Source of the DNA: Paenibacillus popilliae ATCC 14706
GTDB lineage: Bacteria; Bacillota; Bacilli; Paenibacillales; Paenibacillaceae
Direction: 5' to 3'
DNA length: 40,985 nucleotides
Assembly (NCBI RefSeq): GCF_000315235.1
Contig: NZ_BALG01000021.1
Span: 1-40,985, forward strand
A program made the translations under genes and the position numbers. Positions 20,805-31,075 of the stretch are shown here, piece by piece (the stretch's first letter is position 1; each line of letters starts with the position of its first letter). The notes under the pieces were generated by a model, which worked only from the letters and a program-made list of their open reading frames with translations, made no database searches and had not been told where the DNA came from.

Positions 20805-21347
20805 ATGTCTCGTATTGGTCGTAAGCCAATTACAGTTCCAGGCGGCGTCACTGTCACTCTGGACAATAGCGTGATTACTATCAAAGGACCAAAAGGAAGC
20901 TTATCCCGTGAAATTCATAAGGACATGAAAGTGTCCGTTGAAGAGAACGTGATTCATGTAGAGCGTCCTTCTGACAATAAACTTCACCGTTCCTTGCACG
21001 GCACGACTCGCAGCATCATCAGCAACATGGTTAACGGGGTAACGGAGGGTTTCTCCAAAACATTGGAGCTGGTTGGTGTCGGTTATCGTGCGAACAAGAC
21101 TGGCAACAAACTCGTGTTGAACGTCGGATACTCCCATCCGGTTGAGATTACACCAGAAGAGGGCATCGAGTTCGAACTGCCTGTACAGACGAAAATTATC
21201 GTCAAAGGTATCGACAAAGAGCGCGTTGGTGAATATGCGGCAAAAATCCGCTCCGTACGTGAACCAGAACCTTACAAAGGCAAAGGGATCAAGTACGAAG
21301 GCGAGCGCATTCTCCGCAAAGAAGGTAAAGCAGGCAAGAAGAAATAA
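20805..21347 (+). CDS. rplF: 50S ribosomal protein L6 (uL6)
   Basis: 180 aa with two L6 domains. It lies near the factor-binding site. I chose ATG 20805 ([15 protein letters not shown]), preceded by TGGAGGTG; an upstream in-frame start at 20787 precedes that site. The signature [16 protein letters not shown]-type segment near the C terminus is intact. Confidence 0.97.
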   Translation: MSRIGRKPITVPGGVTVTLDNSVITIKGPKGSLSREIHKDMKVSVEENVIHVERPSDNKLHRSLHGTTRSIISNMVNGVTEGFSKTLELVGVGYRANKTGNKLVLNVGYSHPVEITPEEGIEFELPVQTKIIVKGIDKERVGEYAAKIRSVREPEPYKGKGIKYEGERILRKEGKAGKKK

Positions 21348-21411
21348 GATCTTGCCTAGCTCGCTTGTCTTAGCAGCTTAACGGGTATTCCGAAGGGAGT
21401 GAATCAATCAG

Positions 21412-21780
21412 ATGATTACTAAGGCGAATAAAAATAAAGCGCGTCTGAAAAGACACCTTCGTGTCCGCAAGAAAATCGAAGGTACATCGGCACGTCCGCG
21501 TTTGAACGTATTCCGTTCCTCCAAGCACATCTACGCTCAGCTTATCGACGACGTCCAAGGCGTTACGCTCGCAGCTGCGTCGACAATGGACAAAGAGCTT
21601 CGCGAGGAGATCAAGAATGGCGGCGGCGTCGAAGCTGCGCGCAAAGTAGGCGAATTAATCGCAAAACGCGCCAAGGCGCAAGGACACGACAACGTCGTAT
21701 TCGACCGTGGCGGTTACTTGTATCATGGCCGAATTCAAGCATTGGCTGAAGCAGCACGCGAAGCCGGACTTGAATTCTAA
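21412..21780 (+). CDS. rplR: 50S ribosomal protein L18 (uL18)
   Basis: 122 aa. It binds 5S rRNA with L5. Basic N-terminal tail ([21 protein letters not shown]), then [16 protein letters not shown] and [31 protein letters not shown] precedes the ATG. 64 bp after rplF. Confidence 0.96.
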   Translation: MITKANKNKARLKRHLRVRKKIEGTSARPRLNVFRSSKHIYAQLIDDVQGVTLAAASTMDKELREEIKNGGGVEAARKVGELIAKRAKAQGHDNVVFDRGGYLYHGRIQALAEAAREAGLEF

Positions 21781-21806
21781 GAATTCAATCGAAGGAGGTA
21801 AACGAC

Positions 21807-22304
21807 TTGCGAGTTGATCCTAACACGTTAGAACTTTCTGAAAAAGTTGTGCAAATTAACCGTGTTGCTAAAGTCGTTAAAGGCGGACGCCGTTTTAGCT
21901 TTAGCGCACTCGTCGTCGTCGGCGATGGCAAAGGCTGGGTTGGTGCAGGCATCGGTAAAGCATCCGAAGTACCTGACGCAATCCGCAAAGGCATCGAAGA
22001 CGCGAAAAAGAATCTCATCCATGTTCCGTTCGTGAACACTACGATTCCTCATCAGGTCATCGGACATTTCGGCGCAGGCAGAGTTCTCTTGAAGCCAGCA
22101 TCCGAAGGTACGGGGGTTATCGCCGGTGGTCCAGTACGTGCCGTATTGGAATTGGCGGGAGTAGGCGACATCTTGACGAAATCGCTTGGTTCCTCGAATT
22201 CCATCAACATGGTCAACGCGACGCTCGAAGGTCTGTCACGTCTGAAGACGGCAGAACAAGTAGCGAAATTGCGCGGCAAATCCGTTGAGGAACTGTTAGG
22301 ATAA
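21807..22304 (+). CDS. rpsE: 30S ribosomal protein S5 (uS5)
   Basis: 165 aa from a TTG start (21807, [28 protein letters not shown]), placed 8 nt after AAGGAGG. No ATG or GTG is available at the family start. S5 acts in decoding fidelity and helps mRNA entry. The double-stranded-RNA-binding-like N-terminal domain with [18 protein letters not shown] and the loop contacting helix 34 are intact. Confidence 0.97.
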   Translation: MRVDPNTLELSEKVVQINRVAKVVKGGRRFSFSALVVVGDGKGWVGAGIGKASEVPDAIRKGIEDAKKNLIHVPFVNTTIPHQVIGHFGAGRVLLKPASEGTGVIAGGPVRAVLELAGVGDILTKSLGSSNSINMVNATLEGLSRLKTAEQVAKLRGKSVEELLG

Positions 22305-22317
22305 GGAGGGGACGACA

Positions 22318-22503
22318 ATGGCGAAGTTGCAAATTACCCTCGTTCGCAGTCTGATCGGTCGCCCAGAAACACATCGTACAACGGTGAGAACATTGGGTCT
22401 ACGCAAAATCAATCAGACGGTTGTTCATGAAGACAACGCAGCGATCCGCGGAATGGTTGACCAAGTGAAGCACTTGGTTGACGTCAAAGAAGTCGAAGCG
22501 TAA
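22318..22503 (+). CDS. rpmD: 50S ribosomal protein L30 (uL30)
   Basis: 61 aa, short bacterial form: [37 protein letters not shown], ending [11 protein letters not shown]. It starts 13 nt after rpsE with AAGGAGGGG between. Confidence 0.95.
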   Translation: MAKLQITLVRSLIGRPETHRTTVRTLGLRKINQTVVHEDNAAIRGMVDQVKHLVDVKEVEA

Positions 22504-22591
22504 GCTTCCTTCATGCATGCTTCAATCGCAACGCACGCAATAACGATAACAAATAGCTGAGTCATAAATAACTAAGGAGGTGTGACGAACG

Positions 22592-23035
22592 ATGATGTTG
22601 AATGAACTTTCTCCGGCTCCTGGCTCCCGTAAAGACAGCAAGCGCCGTCTTGGACGCGGTATCGGTACTGGCAACGGGAAAACGGCTGGCCGCGGCCACA
22701 AAGGTCAAAACTCTCGTTCCGGTGGTGGTGTTCGTCCAGGCTTCGAAGGCGGACAAAACCCATTGTACCGTCGTTTGCCTAAACGCGGATTCATCAACCC
22801 AACTCGTAAAGAGTATGCGGTAGTGAATGTTACGGAATTGAACCGCTTCGAGGCTGGCACTGAAGTTACTCCGGAACTGTTGATGGAACAAGGCATCGTG
22901 AAAAACCCAATGAGCGGTATCAAAGTATTGGGCAACGGTGAATTGACTGTCAAGCTGACAGTGAAAGCGAACAAGTTCTCTCAATCTGCGGTGGAGAAGA
23001 TCGAGGCTGCCGGCGGCAAATCCGAGGTGATTTAA
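22592..23035 (+). CDS. rplO: 50S ribosomal protein L15 (uL15)
   Basis: 147 aa. The glycine/arginine-rich N-terminal extension ([48 protein letters not shown]) threads into 23S rRNA. ATG 22592 ([12 protein letters not shown]) fits family alignment and is 11 nt after GGAGG; ATG 22595 is less well spaced. Its TAA shares a base with the secY ATG. Confidence 0.96.
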   Translation: MMLNELSPAPGSRKDSKRRLGRGIGTGNGKTAGRGHKGQNSRSGGGVRPGFEGGQNPLYRRLPKRGFINPTRKEYAVVNVTELNRFEAGTEVTPELLMEQGIVKNPMSGIKVLGNGELTVKLTVKANKFSQSAVEKIEAAGGKSEVI

Positions 23036-24330
23036 TGTTTAAGACCGTATCGAATATATGGCGAGTCGAAGATCTGAGACGTAAAATTCTTTTTACGCTT
23101 ATGATCTTGATCGTTTATCGCATCGGATCCTTTGTCCCGGTTCCCGGTGTGGATACATCGGTCTTTGCTACAGCGAACCAAGGCACGGAATTGTTCGGCT
23201 TGCTGAACACGTTCTCCGGGGGTGCGTTGTTTAAATTCTCCATCTTCGCGCTTGGTATCATGCCGTACATTACGGCATCGATTATCGTGCAGCTGCTTAC
23301 CATGGACGTCATTCCGAAGTTTGCGGAATGGGCCAAAGAAGGAGAAGTCGGCAAACGCAAGCTGGCCCAAGTTACTCGCTACGGCACTGTGATACTGGGT
23401 CTGATCCAAGCATTCGGTACAGCAATTGGATTTAACCGGCTATATGGCATGGAGCTCGTCCCGAATGCCACGTATGCAGACTTCATCCTAATCGCCATCG
23501 TATTGACGGCGGGTACAGCGTTCTTGATGTGGCTTGGCGAGCAGATTACGGAGAAGGGAATCGGCAACGGGATTTCCATTATCATCTTCGCGGGTATCGT
23601 GGCAGGCATTCCGATGCATATCCGCGATATCGTGCAGGATCAGTTCGTTGAAGGCAGTGCGCTGTTCTTAAACATCATGAAGATGATCATCATTGCGCTG
23701 TTCATCGTTCTCATCATCGTCGGGGTTATCTTCATTCAGCAAGGTAACCGCAAAATTCCGGTCCAATACGCGAAGCGTGTGGTCGGCAACAAAATGTACG
23801 GCGGACAGAATACGCATATTCCGCTGAAAGTGAATGGCGCAGGGGTAATACCGGTCATTTTCGCGGTATCGCTGGTGATGTTCCCGGTGACAATAGCACA
23901 GTTCTGGGCCGACAAGCCGTGGGCTCAATGGATTATCAACCATATGTCTGTCGACAAGTCATTAGGCATGGTGTTGTATGTGCTGTTAATTATCGGCTTC
24001 ACGTTCTTCTATACGTTCGTACAGCTAAACCCGCAACAAATGGCAGATCAAATGAAGAAGAACGGTGGTTATATCCCGGGCATCCGTCCAGGGAAAGCGA
24101 CAGCCACATATTTGACGCGGGTCATGACTCGCATCACGTTGGCAGGCGCCCTCTTCCTGGCGTTGGTATCCATTATACCGGTGTTCTTCGGATCACTCGC
24201 CGGATTGCCTCGTTCCGTTCAAATCGGCGGAACTTCGCTTCTCATCGTCGTTGGCGTTGCGCTTGACACGATGAAGCAAATTGAAAGCCAATTGATTAAA
24301 CGCCATTACAAAGGTTTCATCAATAAATAG
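23035..24330 (+). CDS. secY: preprotein translocase subunit SecY
   Basis: 431 aa, ten predicted membrane helices. SecY forms the protein-conducting channel with SecE and SecG in the cell membrane. Helix 1 is followed by the plug-region text RIGSFVPVPGVDTS; ATASIIVQLL-type and GNGISIIIFAGIV helices are clear. The cytosolic C-terminal end ALDTMKQIESQLIKRHYKGF is the SecA/ribosome contact. Overlap with rplO is one base (TAATG). A stem-loop follows directly. Confidence 0.98.
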   Translation: MFKTVSNIWRVEDLRRKILFTLMILIVYRIGSFVPVPGVDTSVFATANQGTELFGLLNTFSGGALFKFSIFALGIMPYITASIIVQLLTMDVIPKFAEWAKEGEVGKRKLAQVTRYGTVILGLIQAFGTAIGFNRLYGMELVPNATYADFILIAIVLTAGTAFLMWLGEQITEKGIGNGISIIIFAGIVAGIPMHIRDIVQDQFVEGSALFLNIMKMIIIALFIVLIIVGVIFIQQGNRKIPVQYAKRVVGNKMYGGQNTHIPLKVNGAGVIPVIFAVSLVMFPVTIAQFWADKPWAQWIINHMSVDKSLGMVLYVLLIIGFTFFYTFVQLNPQQMADQMKKNGGYIPGIRPGKATATYLTRVMTRITLAGALFLALVSIIPVFFGSLAGLPRSVQIGGTSLLIVVGVALDTMKQIESQLIKRHYKGFINK

Positions 24331-24331
24331 G

Positions 24332-24381
24332 CAATAGGTTCTGATGAGGTTTTGTGCTCATCGGCACCTATTGTGCTGTTT
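24332..24381 (+). terminator. attenuator-like stem-loop between secY and adk
   Basis: CAATAGGT 24332-24339 pairs with ACCTATTG 24366-24373. After one mismatch, CTGATGAG 24341-24348 pairs with CTCATCGG 24357-24364 (one G-U). An 8-nt loop and a poor T-run (TGCTGTTTCTT) follow. It probably gives partial termination after secY. Confidence 0.5.
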
Positions 24382-24393
24382 CTTGTATAGCAG

Positions 24394-24443
24394 AGGCTTA
24401 ACGAATGGCATCGAAGCACCCCACTTCCGGCGAAGTTAAGCCT
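24394..24443 (+). other. second stem-loop in the adk leader
   Basis: AGGCTTAAC 24394-24402 is a perfect complement of GTTAAGCCT 24435-24443. A small inner GAAG/CTTC pairing lies within the loop. It ends 28 nt before the adk start. Confidence 0.5.
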
Positions 24444-24465
24444 GTGCTTGCATAAAGGGGAGTGA

Positions 24466-25116
<651 letters not shown>

Positions 25117-25120
25117 AAAG

Positions 25121-25873
25121 ATGATCATCTGTAAGTCCGAAGTAGAATTAGGCTTCATGAGAGAAGCTGGGCGAATTGTAGCGGAAACGCATCGTCTTCT
25201 GGCCCAATCCATTAAGCCAGGGATTACGACTCGTGAACTCGATTCTATTGCAGAGACGTTCATTCGCAGCCAAGGGGCGACACCTTCGTTCAAAGGTTAT
25301 AACGGATTTCCCGGCAGCATCTGCGTATCAGTCAACGAAGAACTGGTGCACGGCATTCCCGGCACACGCAAGTTAAACGAAGGCGACATCATCAGCATAG
25401 ATATCGGTGCGGAATACCGTGGATATCATGGGGACTCGGCTTGGACCTATGGCGTCGGCACGATCTCAGACACAGCCCGGCGGCTGCTCGAGGTAACGGA
25501 GCAATCGCTCTATGCAGGTCTCGCCCTGGTCAAGCCGGATATGCGTCTTTATACGATATCCCATGCGATCCAGCGCGTAATCGAAGATGCAGGTTTATCG
25601 GTCGTGCGAGAATACGTTGGGCACGGGATTGGAACGGCTCTTCACGAAGAACCGCAAATCCCGAATTACGGGATTCCGGATCGCGGCCCGCGTCTCAAAC
25701 CGGGCATGACGCTTGCGATAGAGCCGATGGTCATTGTTGGTGAGCGGTATGTCAAGACGCTCGCAGACAACTGGACGGTCGTGACGGTGGACGGAACGCT
25801 GTGCGCTCACTTCGAGCATACGGTAGCCGTAACACCGGAAGGTTGCGATATTTTGACGAAGCTGGTTAAGTAG
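25121..25873 (+). CDS. map: methionine aminopeptidase, type I
   Basis: 250 aa dinuclear-metal enzyme that removes the initiator methionine from new proteins. Metal ligands are visible at D94, D105, H168, E201 and E232, with the substrate histidine H77 in ELVHGIPG. It starts 4 nt after adk; its GAGG (25109-25112) lies in the end of adk. The N-terminal 4 residues (MIIC) are typical of the Bacillus MapA type without a zinc-finger extension. Confidence 0.97.
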   Translation: MIICKSEVELGFMREAGRIVAETHRLLAQSIKPGITTRELDSIAETFIRSQGATPSFKGYNGFPGSICVSVNEELVHGIPGTRKLNEGDIISIDIGAEYRGYHGDSAWTYGVGTISDTARRLLEVTEQSLYAGLALVKPDMRLYTISHAIQRVIEDAGLSVVREYVGHGIGTALHEEPQIPNYGIPDRGPRLKPGMTLAIEPMVIVGERYVKTLADNWTVVTVDGTLCAHFEHTVAVTPEGCDILTKLVK

Positions 25874-25883
25874 GTGATGGAAG

Positions 25884-26195
25884 ATGAGTGAACAATTAAC
25901 CCCTCGTCTCGGCCAATTCGTCAAGGTGCTTCAAGGTCGTGATGCGGGCAAGCTCGCAGTCATCATCGGCATTGAAGAATCGCGCTACGTCAATATAGCG
26001 GATGGGGACAAACGGAAGTTTGACCAGCCTAAGCGGAAAAACTTGCTTCATCTTGAGGTGTCACCCGAGATTAGCCATGAGGTTGTCCGAAGTTTACAGG
26101 AGAGCGGCCGGGTTACGAACAGTAAGCTCCGGTACGTCCTGATGAAATTTGCGGAAGAGTCAGCCGCTGCAGATGTTGAACAGAAAGGAGAATGA
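25884..26195 (+). CDS. KOW-domain RNA-binding protein (YbzG/L14e-like)
   Basis: 103 aa. The first 50 residues form a KOW fold ([44 protein letters not shown]). The helical rest ([20 protein letters not shown]) resembles the archaeal L14e-like group. Bacillus has a similar gene at this spot, I believe named ybzG; its function is not established. GTGATGGAAGATG precedes the start, 10 bp after map. It probably acts on rRNA or the ribosome, judging only by fold and neighbours. Confidence 0.85.
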   Translation: MSEQLTPRLGQFVKVLQGRDAGKLAVIIGIEESRYVNIADGDKRKFDQPKRKNLLHLEVSPEISHEVVRSLQESGRVTNSKLRYVLMKFAEESAAADVEQKGE

Positions 26196-26197
26196 CG

Positions 26198-26413
26198 TTG
26201 GCCAAGGAAGATGTAATTGAGGTGGAGGGCACGGTCATTGAGCCGTTGCCGAATGCAACGTTTCGAGTTGAGTTGGAGAACGGTCATCAAATTTTAGCCC
26301 ATGTTTCCGGCAAGCTGCGGATGCACTTCATCCGTATTCTGACGGGGGACAAAGTGGTCGTGCAACTTTCGCCATACGATTTGAGTAAAGGTCGCATCAC
26401 ATATCGGAAGTAG
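26198..26413 (+). CDS. infA: translation initiation factor IF-1
   Basis: 71 aa OB-fold protein binding the 30S A site. I chose TTG 26198 ([22 protein letters not shown]), 7 nt after AAAGGAG. The in-frame ATG at 26192 is only 1 nt from that site and would add two residues not found in the family. [19 protein letters not shown] and LSKGRITYR are intact. Confidence 0.96.
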   Translation: MAKEDVIEVEGTVIEPLPNATFRVELENGHQILAHVSGKLRMHFIRILTGDKVVVQLSPYDLSKGRITYRK

Positions 26414-26488
26414 CGCCCGGCCATCGCGGCGGAGCACTTGCAGGCCGTCAGACGCGGGCTGGAGATACGGGTGCAACTTGATAACTAG

Positions 26489-26614
<126 letters not shown>

Positions 26615-26634
26615 AAGAAGGGGGTGTAGCGTTA

Positions 26635-27003
26635 ATGGCTCGTATAGCTGGTGTGGACTTGCCACGTGATAAACGCGTTGAGATCGCCTTAACATACATT
26701 TTTGGAATCGGAAAATCGACTTCTCAGAAAGTCATTGCGCAAGCAGGTGTGAACCCGGATACTCGCGTTCGCGATTTGACAGAAGACGAAGTGAACAAAA
26801 TCCGTGAGGCGATTGATAAACATGTGAAAGTAGAAGGTGACCTCCGCCGCGAGATCTCTTTGAACATCAAACGTTTGGTCGAAATCGGATGCTATCGCGG
26901 AATCCGCCACCGTCGCGGATTGCCTGTTCGTGGGCAACGTACGAAGACAAATGCTCGTACGCGTAAAGGCCCTCGTCGTACTGTAGCGAACAAGAAGAAG
27001 TAA
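26635..27003 (+). CDS. rpsM: 30S ribosomal protein S13 (uS13)
   Basis: 122 aa. It forms intersubunit bridges with L5 and touches P-site tRNA through its basic tail. [55 protein letters not shown] are conserved. AAGGGGGTG precedes the ATG. Confidence 0.97.
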   Translation: MARIAGVDLPRDKRVEIALTYIFGIGKSTSQKVIAQAGVNPDTRVRDLTEDEVNKIREAIDKHVKVEGDLRREISLNIKRLVEIGCYRGIRHRRGLPVRGQRTKTNARTRKGPRRTVANKKK

Positions 27004-27022
27004 TAAGGGGGGATAACTAGCA

Positions 27023-27418
27023 ATGGCTAAAGCGAAAAAAGTCGTACGCACAAAACGTCGTGACCGTAAAAATATCGAGAGTGGTGTGGCTCACATTCGT
27101 TCCACGTTCAACAACACGATCGTGACGATTACTGACCCGCACGGCAACGCAATCTCTTGGGCAAGCTCCGGTGGATCGGGCTACAAAGGTTCCCGTAAAT
27201 CGACTCCGTTCGCTGCCCAAATGGCTGCGGATTCCGCTGCCAAAACGGCAATGGAACATGGTATGAAGTCGGTTGAGGTAATGGTTAAGGGCCCTGGCGC
27301 AGGTCGTGAAGCTGCCATCCGCTCTCTGCAAGCTGCAGGATTGGAAGTCAGCATGATCAAAGACGTTACGCCAATCCCGCATAACGGCTGCCGCCCGCCG
27401 AAACGTCGTCGCGTATAA
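27023..27418 (+). CDS. rpsK: 30S ribosomal protein S11 (uS11)
   Basis: 131 aa. Part of the 30S platform near the E site. [30 protein letters not shown] and [20 protein letters not shown] identify it. AAGGGGGGAT upstream; 19 bp after rpsM. Confidence 0.97.
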   Translation: MAKAKKVVRTKRRDRKNIESGVAHIRSTFNNTIVTITDPHGNAISWASSGGSGYKGSRKSTPFAAQMAADSAAKTAMEHGMKSVEVMVKGPGAGREAAIRSLQAAGLEVSMIKDVTPIPHNGCRPPKRRRV

Positions 27419-27555
27419 TGATGGCACACCGATGCGTGTAGTATTAAGCTAGCGCCTGTTGGGAATAATGGATGTTTAGGCATACTGCATGAATCGACCG
27501 ACCGTAGGTGTTTGACGTTGATAAACGCCAGCGACGTTTGAAGGAGGGTTATACA

Positions 27556-28500
27556 GTGATTGAGATCGAAAAGCCGAAAATTGAGACCGTGGACGTCAAT
27601 GAGGAAGGCACATACGGCAAATTTATCGTAGAACCGCTGGAGCGAGGGTACGGAACGACGCTAGGCAACTCCTTGCGTCGTATTCTACTCTCCTCCTTGC
27701 CCGGTGCTGCGGTGACGTCCGTTCAAATCGACGGTGTCCTGCATGAGTTTTCGACGATTCCAGGCGTCTATGAAGACGTAACGGAAATCATTTTGAACTT
27801 GAAGGCCCTGTCGCTCAAAATCCACTCCGATGAAGAGAAAGTTCTCGAGATCGATGCGGATGGCGAAGGGATTGTAACGGCTGGCGATATTCGAGCGGAC
27901 AGTGATGTGGAAATTTTGAACCCGGATCTCCGCATTGCAACTTTAGCGCAAGGTTCCAGACTCCATATGCGAATCTTCGCAAATCGTGGTCGTGGCTATG
28001 TGCAGGCTGACGGCAACAAACGGGAAGACCAACCGATTGGTGTTATCCCGGTTGACTCGATTTACACGCCGATCTCCCGCGTGAACTACAACGTGGAGAA
28101 TACGCGTGTCGGCCAAGTGACGAACTACGACAAGTTAACCCTTGAAGTGTGGACGGATGGAAGCATTCGACCGGAAGAAGCGGTGAGCCTCGGTGCGAAG
28201 GTTTTGACGGAGCACTTGATGCTGTTCGTCGGATTGACGGATGAAGCAAAAGACGCGGAAATTATGGTTGAAAAAGAAGAAGACAAAAAAGAGAAAGTGC
28301 TTGAGATGACAATCGAAGAGCTCGATCTCTCCGTTCGTTCCTACAACTGCTTGAAGCGTGCAGGCATCAATACGGTTCAAGAGCTGATTACGAAGACCGA
28401 AGAAGATATGATGAAGGTCCGGAACCTGGGCCGCAAATCTTTGGAGGAAGTTCAAGAGAAGCTCGAAGAACTCGGATTGGGCCTTCGTATGGAAGACTAA
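27556..28500 (+). CDS. rpoA: RNA polymerase subunit alpha
   Basis: 314 aa from GTG 27556 ([23 protein letters not shown]), 7 nt after AAGGAGGG. The longer frame back to 27508 is rejected because it contains that ribosome-binding site. The N-terminal assembly domain ([22 protein letters not shown]) spans about residues 1-228. An acidic linker (EKEEDKKEK) leads to the C-terminal DNA- and activator-binding domain ([38 protein letters not shown]). The 137 bp before it contain no convincing promoter. Confidence 0.98.
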   Translation: MIEIEKPKIETVDVNEEGTYGKFIVEPLERGYGTTLGNSLRRILLSSLPGAAVTSVQIDGVLHEFSTIPGVYEDVTEIILNLKALSLKIHSDEEKVLEIDADGEGIVTAGDIRADSDVEILNPDLRIATLAQGSRLHMRIFANRGRGYVQADGNKREDQPIGVIPVDSIYTPISRVNYNVENTRVGQVTNYDKLTLEVWTDGSIRPEEAVSLGAKVLTEHLMLFVGLTDEAKDAEIMVEKEEDKKEKVLEMTIEELDLSVRSYNCLKRAGINTVQELITKTEEDMMKVRNLGRKSLEEVQEKLEELGLGLRMED

Positions 28501-28533
28501 CAGGAGCTTGGCTTAGAAGGAGGGGAAATAGCA

Positions 28534-28905
28534 ATGGCATACCGAAAGTTGGGTCGTGATTCCAGTGCCCGTAAAGCATTGTTCCGCGACTTGGTAACTG
28601 ATTTATTCTTGTATGAGCGTATTCAGACGACGGAAGCGAAAGCCAAAGAAGTTCGCTCTATCGCGGAAAAGCTCATTACGCTGGCGAAACGTGGGGATAA
28701 GGATCTGCATGCTCGCCGTCAGGTGGCTGCATTCGTTCGCCGTGAGACGCTGAATGGAGAACAGGATGCAATCCAGAAGTTGTTCTCGGATATTGCTCCA
28801 CGCTACACAGAACGTCAAGGCGGATATACCCGCATTATGAAATTGGGACCGCGCCGCGGCGATTCTGCGCCTATGGTGTACTTGGAACTGGTTGACCGCG
28901 TGTAA
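28534..28905 (+). CDS. rplQ: 50S ribosomal protein L17 (bL17)
   Basis: 123 aa. It is near the tunnel exit. [24 protein letters not shown] and the [11 protein letters not shown]-like segment, ending [16 protein letters not shown], are typical. GAAGGAGGGG precedes the ATG. Last gene before the terminator. Confidence 0.97.
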   Translation: MAYRKLGRDSSARKALFRDLVTDLFLYERIQTTEAKAKEVRSIAEKLITLAKRGDKDLHARRQVAAFVRRETLNGEQDAIQKLFSDIAPRYTERQGGYTRIMKLGPRRGDSAPMVYLELVDRV

Positions 28906-28959
28906 GTTCGCGGTCCTGTGAAGCGATACGATAACGACGCAGTAGCGGCGTGAAAGAAG

Positions 28960-28984
28960 GCTCCCATGAGGAGCTTTTCTTTTT
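28960..28984 (+). terminator. Rho-independent terminator closing the S10-spc-alpha run
   Basis: GCTCC 28960-28964 with GGAGC 28970-28974, loop CATGA, followed by TTTTCTTTTT. An A-rich upstream flank pairs partly with the T-run, lengthening the stem. Confidence 0.8.
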
Positions 28985-29059
28985 AATCGCCTCGGGAATG
29001 CGGTCGTTCGCGAACCGGGCAGCCGCTGCCATGCATGCGGTTCACGACGGAGGTGCTAT

Positions 29060-29881
29060 ATGCGTAACATTGGAATGCTGGTAAGCTATGACGGCACGGC
29101 ATACAGCGGTTACCAGACGCAGCCGGGTCGGGATACGATACAAGGACGCATCGAAGAAGCGATCCACATGTTAACAAAGGAGCATGCGACCGTTACGGCT
29201 TCCGGGCGTACGGATGCAGGTGTGCATGCCCTTGGGCAAGTGGTGAACTTCGCGACCGAGTCATCGATACCCATCGAACGTTGGTGTGCCGCGATGAACT
29301 CTCGTCTGCCCGATGACATTGTCATTTGGGATGCATGGGAAGCTCCCAAATCGTTCCATGCCAGGTTCTCAGCAAAGCGCAAGACGTATCGTTATTCAAT
29401 CCTGGCGGAACGGACACGGGATGTTTTCCGGCGCAATGTGGAATTCCATCATCCAGCACCGCTTGATATTGAGGCGATGCGGCAGGCGCTTCAGCACTTT
29501 GTCGGAGAGCATGACTTTACGTCAGTCGCATCGCCCAAATCACCGAAACTGACCAATATGCGCACGATTTACGAGGCGCGATTAGAGCATGAATTGAACG
29601 TCAACCATGAGCCTGGCCGGGGCCGGATTCATGTACTCGTGACGGGGAACGGCTTTTTGTACAACATGGTACGTATCATTGCGGGCACCTTGATTTGGGT
29701 GGGCGAGGGGAAGTTCTCTCCGGATGATATTGTGCCCATTCTCACAGCGAAAAACCGGGAGTCCGCAGGACCGACGGCAGTGCCCCACGGTCTGACGCTG
29801 TGGCGTGTTGAATATGACGGAGACGACCGGATGGATCAGGTTGTCCCGGTTCTTACTGAAGAAAAAAAAGACCTTGCATAA
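29060..29881 (+). CDS. truA: tRNA pseudouridine(38-40) synthase TruA
   Basis: 273 aa, somewhat longer than the usual 245-265. It converts uridines 38-40 of the anticodon arm to pseudouridine. The catalytic Asp is D52 in ASGRTDAGVHALGQ. Other motifs: FHARFSAKRKTYRY, VGEHDFTSVAS and GNGFLYNMVRIIAGTL. A charged C-terminal tail (GDDRMDQVVPVLTEEKKDLA) is non-conserved. GGAGGTG precedes the ATG. It directly follows rplQ (154 bp); the ECF-transporter genes found here in Bacillus are absent. Confidence 0.95.
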   Translation: MRNIGMLVSYDGTAYSGYQTQPGRDTIQGRIEEAIHMLTKEHATVTASGRTDAGVHALGQVVNFATESSIPIERWCAAMNSRLPDDIVIWDAWEAPKSFHARFSAKRKTYRYSILAERTRDVFRRNVEFHHPAPLDIEAMRQALQHFVGEHDFTSVASPKSPKLTNMRTIYEARLEHELNVNHEPGRGRIHVLVTGNGFLYNMVRIIAGTLIWVGEGKFSPDDIVPILTAKNRESAGPTAVPHGLTLWRVEYDGDDRMDQVVPVLTEEKKDLA

Positions 29882-29902
29882 TAGAAGCGAATACGGTAAA
29901 AT
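29874..29902 (+). promoter_or_regulatory. sigma-A-type promoter for rplM-rpsI
   Basis: TTGCAT at 29874-29879, 17-nt spacer, TAAAAT at 29897-29902. The -35 box shares its last base with the truA TAA (29879-29881). Confidence 0.7.
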
Positions 29903-29905
29903 AAC

Positions 29906-29977
29906 ATCTGTGTTTCTTTAGGCTTTCCCACAGCCCCGCAAAGAAATCACGCTGCCTATGGGCAGTTATTTACAGAT
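29906..29977 (+). promoter_or_regulatory. L13-type ribosomal-protein leader RNA
   Basis: A closing stem ATCTGT 29906-29911 / ACAGAT 29972-29977 encloses two arms. The first pairs TTTCTTT 29913-29919 with AAAGAAA 29940-29946 and contains GGCT/AGCC (29921-29924 with 29932-29935) around TTCCCAC. The second pairs CTGCC 29952-29956 with GGCAG 29961-29965. Position before rplM and the GGCTTTCCCACAGCC loop agree with the L13 leader family known in Firmicutes, which is thought to mediate autoregulation by L13. A further stem, CAGTGTG/CACACTG, lies near 30070-30090. Confidence 0.7.
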
Positions 29978-30117
29978 TTTGTGACAGATCAAGAAAACGA
30001 ACGTACTGAACGAATATACACACGAACTATCGTAACGATGGGTATCAATAATGATTGTGATATGCGACGCAGTGTGCCATTCACACTGTATCGAAGGTCA
30101 TCAGAGGAGGATGTTTC

Positions 30118-30555
30118 ATGCGTACCACATATATGGCGAAGCCAGATGAAGTTGAGCGCAAATGGTTCGTTATTGACGCAACTGGCAAGACACTTGGTCG
30201 CCTTGCTTCTGAGGCAGCGGCTCTTATCCGCGGTAAGCACAAGCCGACATTTACACCACATGTTGACGGTGGCGATTTCGTTGTTGTTATCAACGCAGAG
30301 AAAATCGTCTTGACCGGCAAGAAGCTGCAAGACAAGAAATACTATCGTCACTCCCTCTATCCAGGCGGTCTGAAAGTGACAAGCGCACAGGAAATGCTGA
30401 ACAAGAAGCCTGAGCGTATGATTGAACTTGCGGTTCAAGGCATGCTGCCAAAAACGCGCATGGGCAACAAAATGAAGCTTCGCATCAAAGCATATGCCGG
30501 CGCAGAACACCCGCATCAAGCACAACAACCTGAAGTTTACGAACTTCGCGGATAA
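30118..30555 (+). CDS. rplM: 50S ribosomal protein L13 (uL13)
   Basis: 145 aa. An early 50S assembly protein. [25 protein letters not shown], the loop [21 protein letters not shown], and [28 protein letters not shown] are characteristic. AGGAGG precedes the ATG by 7-8 nt. Likely under its own leader's control; rpsI follows after 21 bp. Confidence 0.97.
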   Translation: MRTTYMAKPDEVERKWFVIDATGKTLGRLASEAAALIRGKHKPTFTPHVDGGDFVVVINAEKIVLTGKKLQDKKYYRHSLYPGGLKVTSAQEMLNKKPERMIELAVQGMLPKTRMGNKMKLRIKAYAGAEHPHQAQQPEVYELRG

Positions 30556-30576
30556 TAGAAAGGGGAGGACAGTTTC

Positions 30577-30969
30577 ATGGCACAAGTACAATACTATGGG
30601 ACAGGTCGTCGCAAGCACTCGGTAGCACGTGTTCGTCTCGTACCGGGCGAAGGCCGCATCGTGATTAATAAACGTGACATTAACGAATACTTCGGTTTGG
30701 AAACGCTGAAGCTGATTGTAAAGCAGCCGCTGAACCTTACGGAGACTCTTGGCAAATACGATGTAATCGTATTGGCTCACGGAGGCGGAATTTCCGGACA
30801 AGCAGGAGCTATCCGTCACGGCATTTCCCGTGCGCTGCTGAAAGCAGATCCGGAACTGCGTTCTTCGTTGAAGAAAGCTGGTTTCCTGACTCGCGATCCG
30901 CGTATGAAAGAGCGGAAAAAATACGGCCTCAAAGCGGCTCGCCGCGCGCCTCAGTTCTCGAAGCGTTAA
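30577..30969 (+). CDS. rpsI: 30S ribosomal protein S9 (uS9)
   Basis: 130 aa. Its C-terminal tail reaches P-site tRNA: the end APQFSKR is the universal form. [21 protein letters not shown] and [20 protein letters not shown] are conserved. AGGGGAGG precedes the ATG. Confidence 0.97.
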   Translation: MAQVQYYGTGRRKHSVARVRLVPGEGRIVINKRDINEYFGLETLKLIVKQPLNLTETLGKYDVIVLAHGGGISGQAGAIRHGISRALLKADPELRSSLKKAGFLTRDPRMKERKKYGLKAARRAPQFSKR

Positions 30970-30988
30970 GAAGCCTGTTATATCAACG

Positions 30989-31029
30989 ATTAACGCCCTT
31001 GGCCCTTGCGGGTCAGGGGCGTTAATTTT
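30989..31029 (+). terminator. Rho-independent terminator of rplM-rpsI
   Basis: A 10-bp stem 30989-30998 with 31017-31026 continues inward through GGCCC/GGGTC (30999-31005 with 31010-31016, two G-U) to a TTGC loop. TTTT follows at 31026-31029. Confidence 0.9.
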
Positions 31030-31075
31030 ATCAGACAAGCTGCCGTGACCATCGTCATTTTGCTATTAAAGTGTC

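Noticed and set aside
29981-30313. Plus-strand frame of 110 codons over the L13 leader and the start of rplM
   Set aside because: Overlaps a certain gene in another frame; the upstream part is a structured leader.
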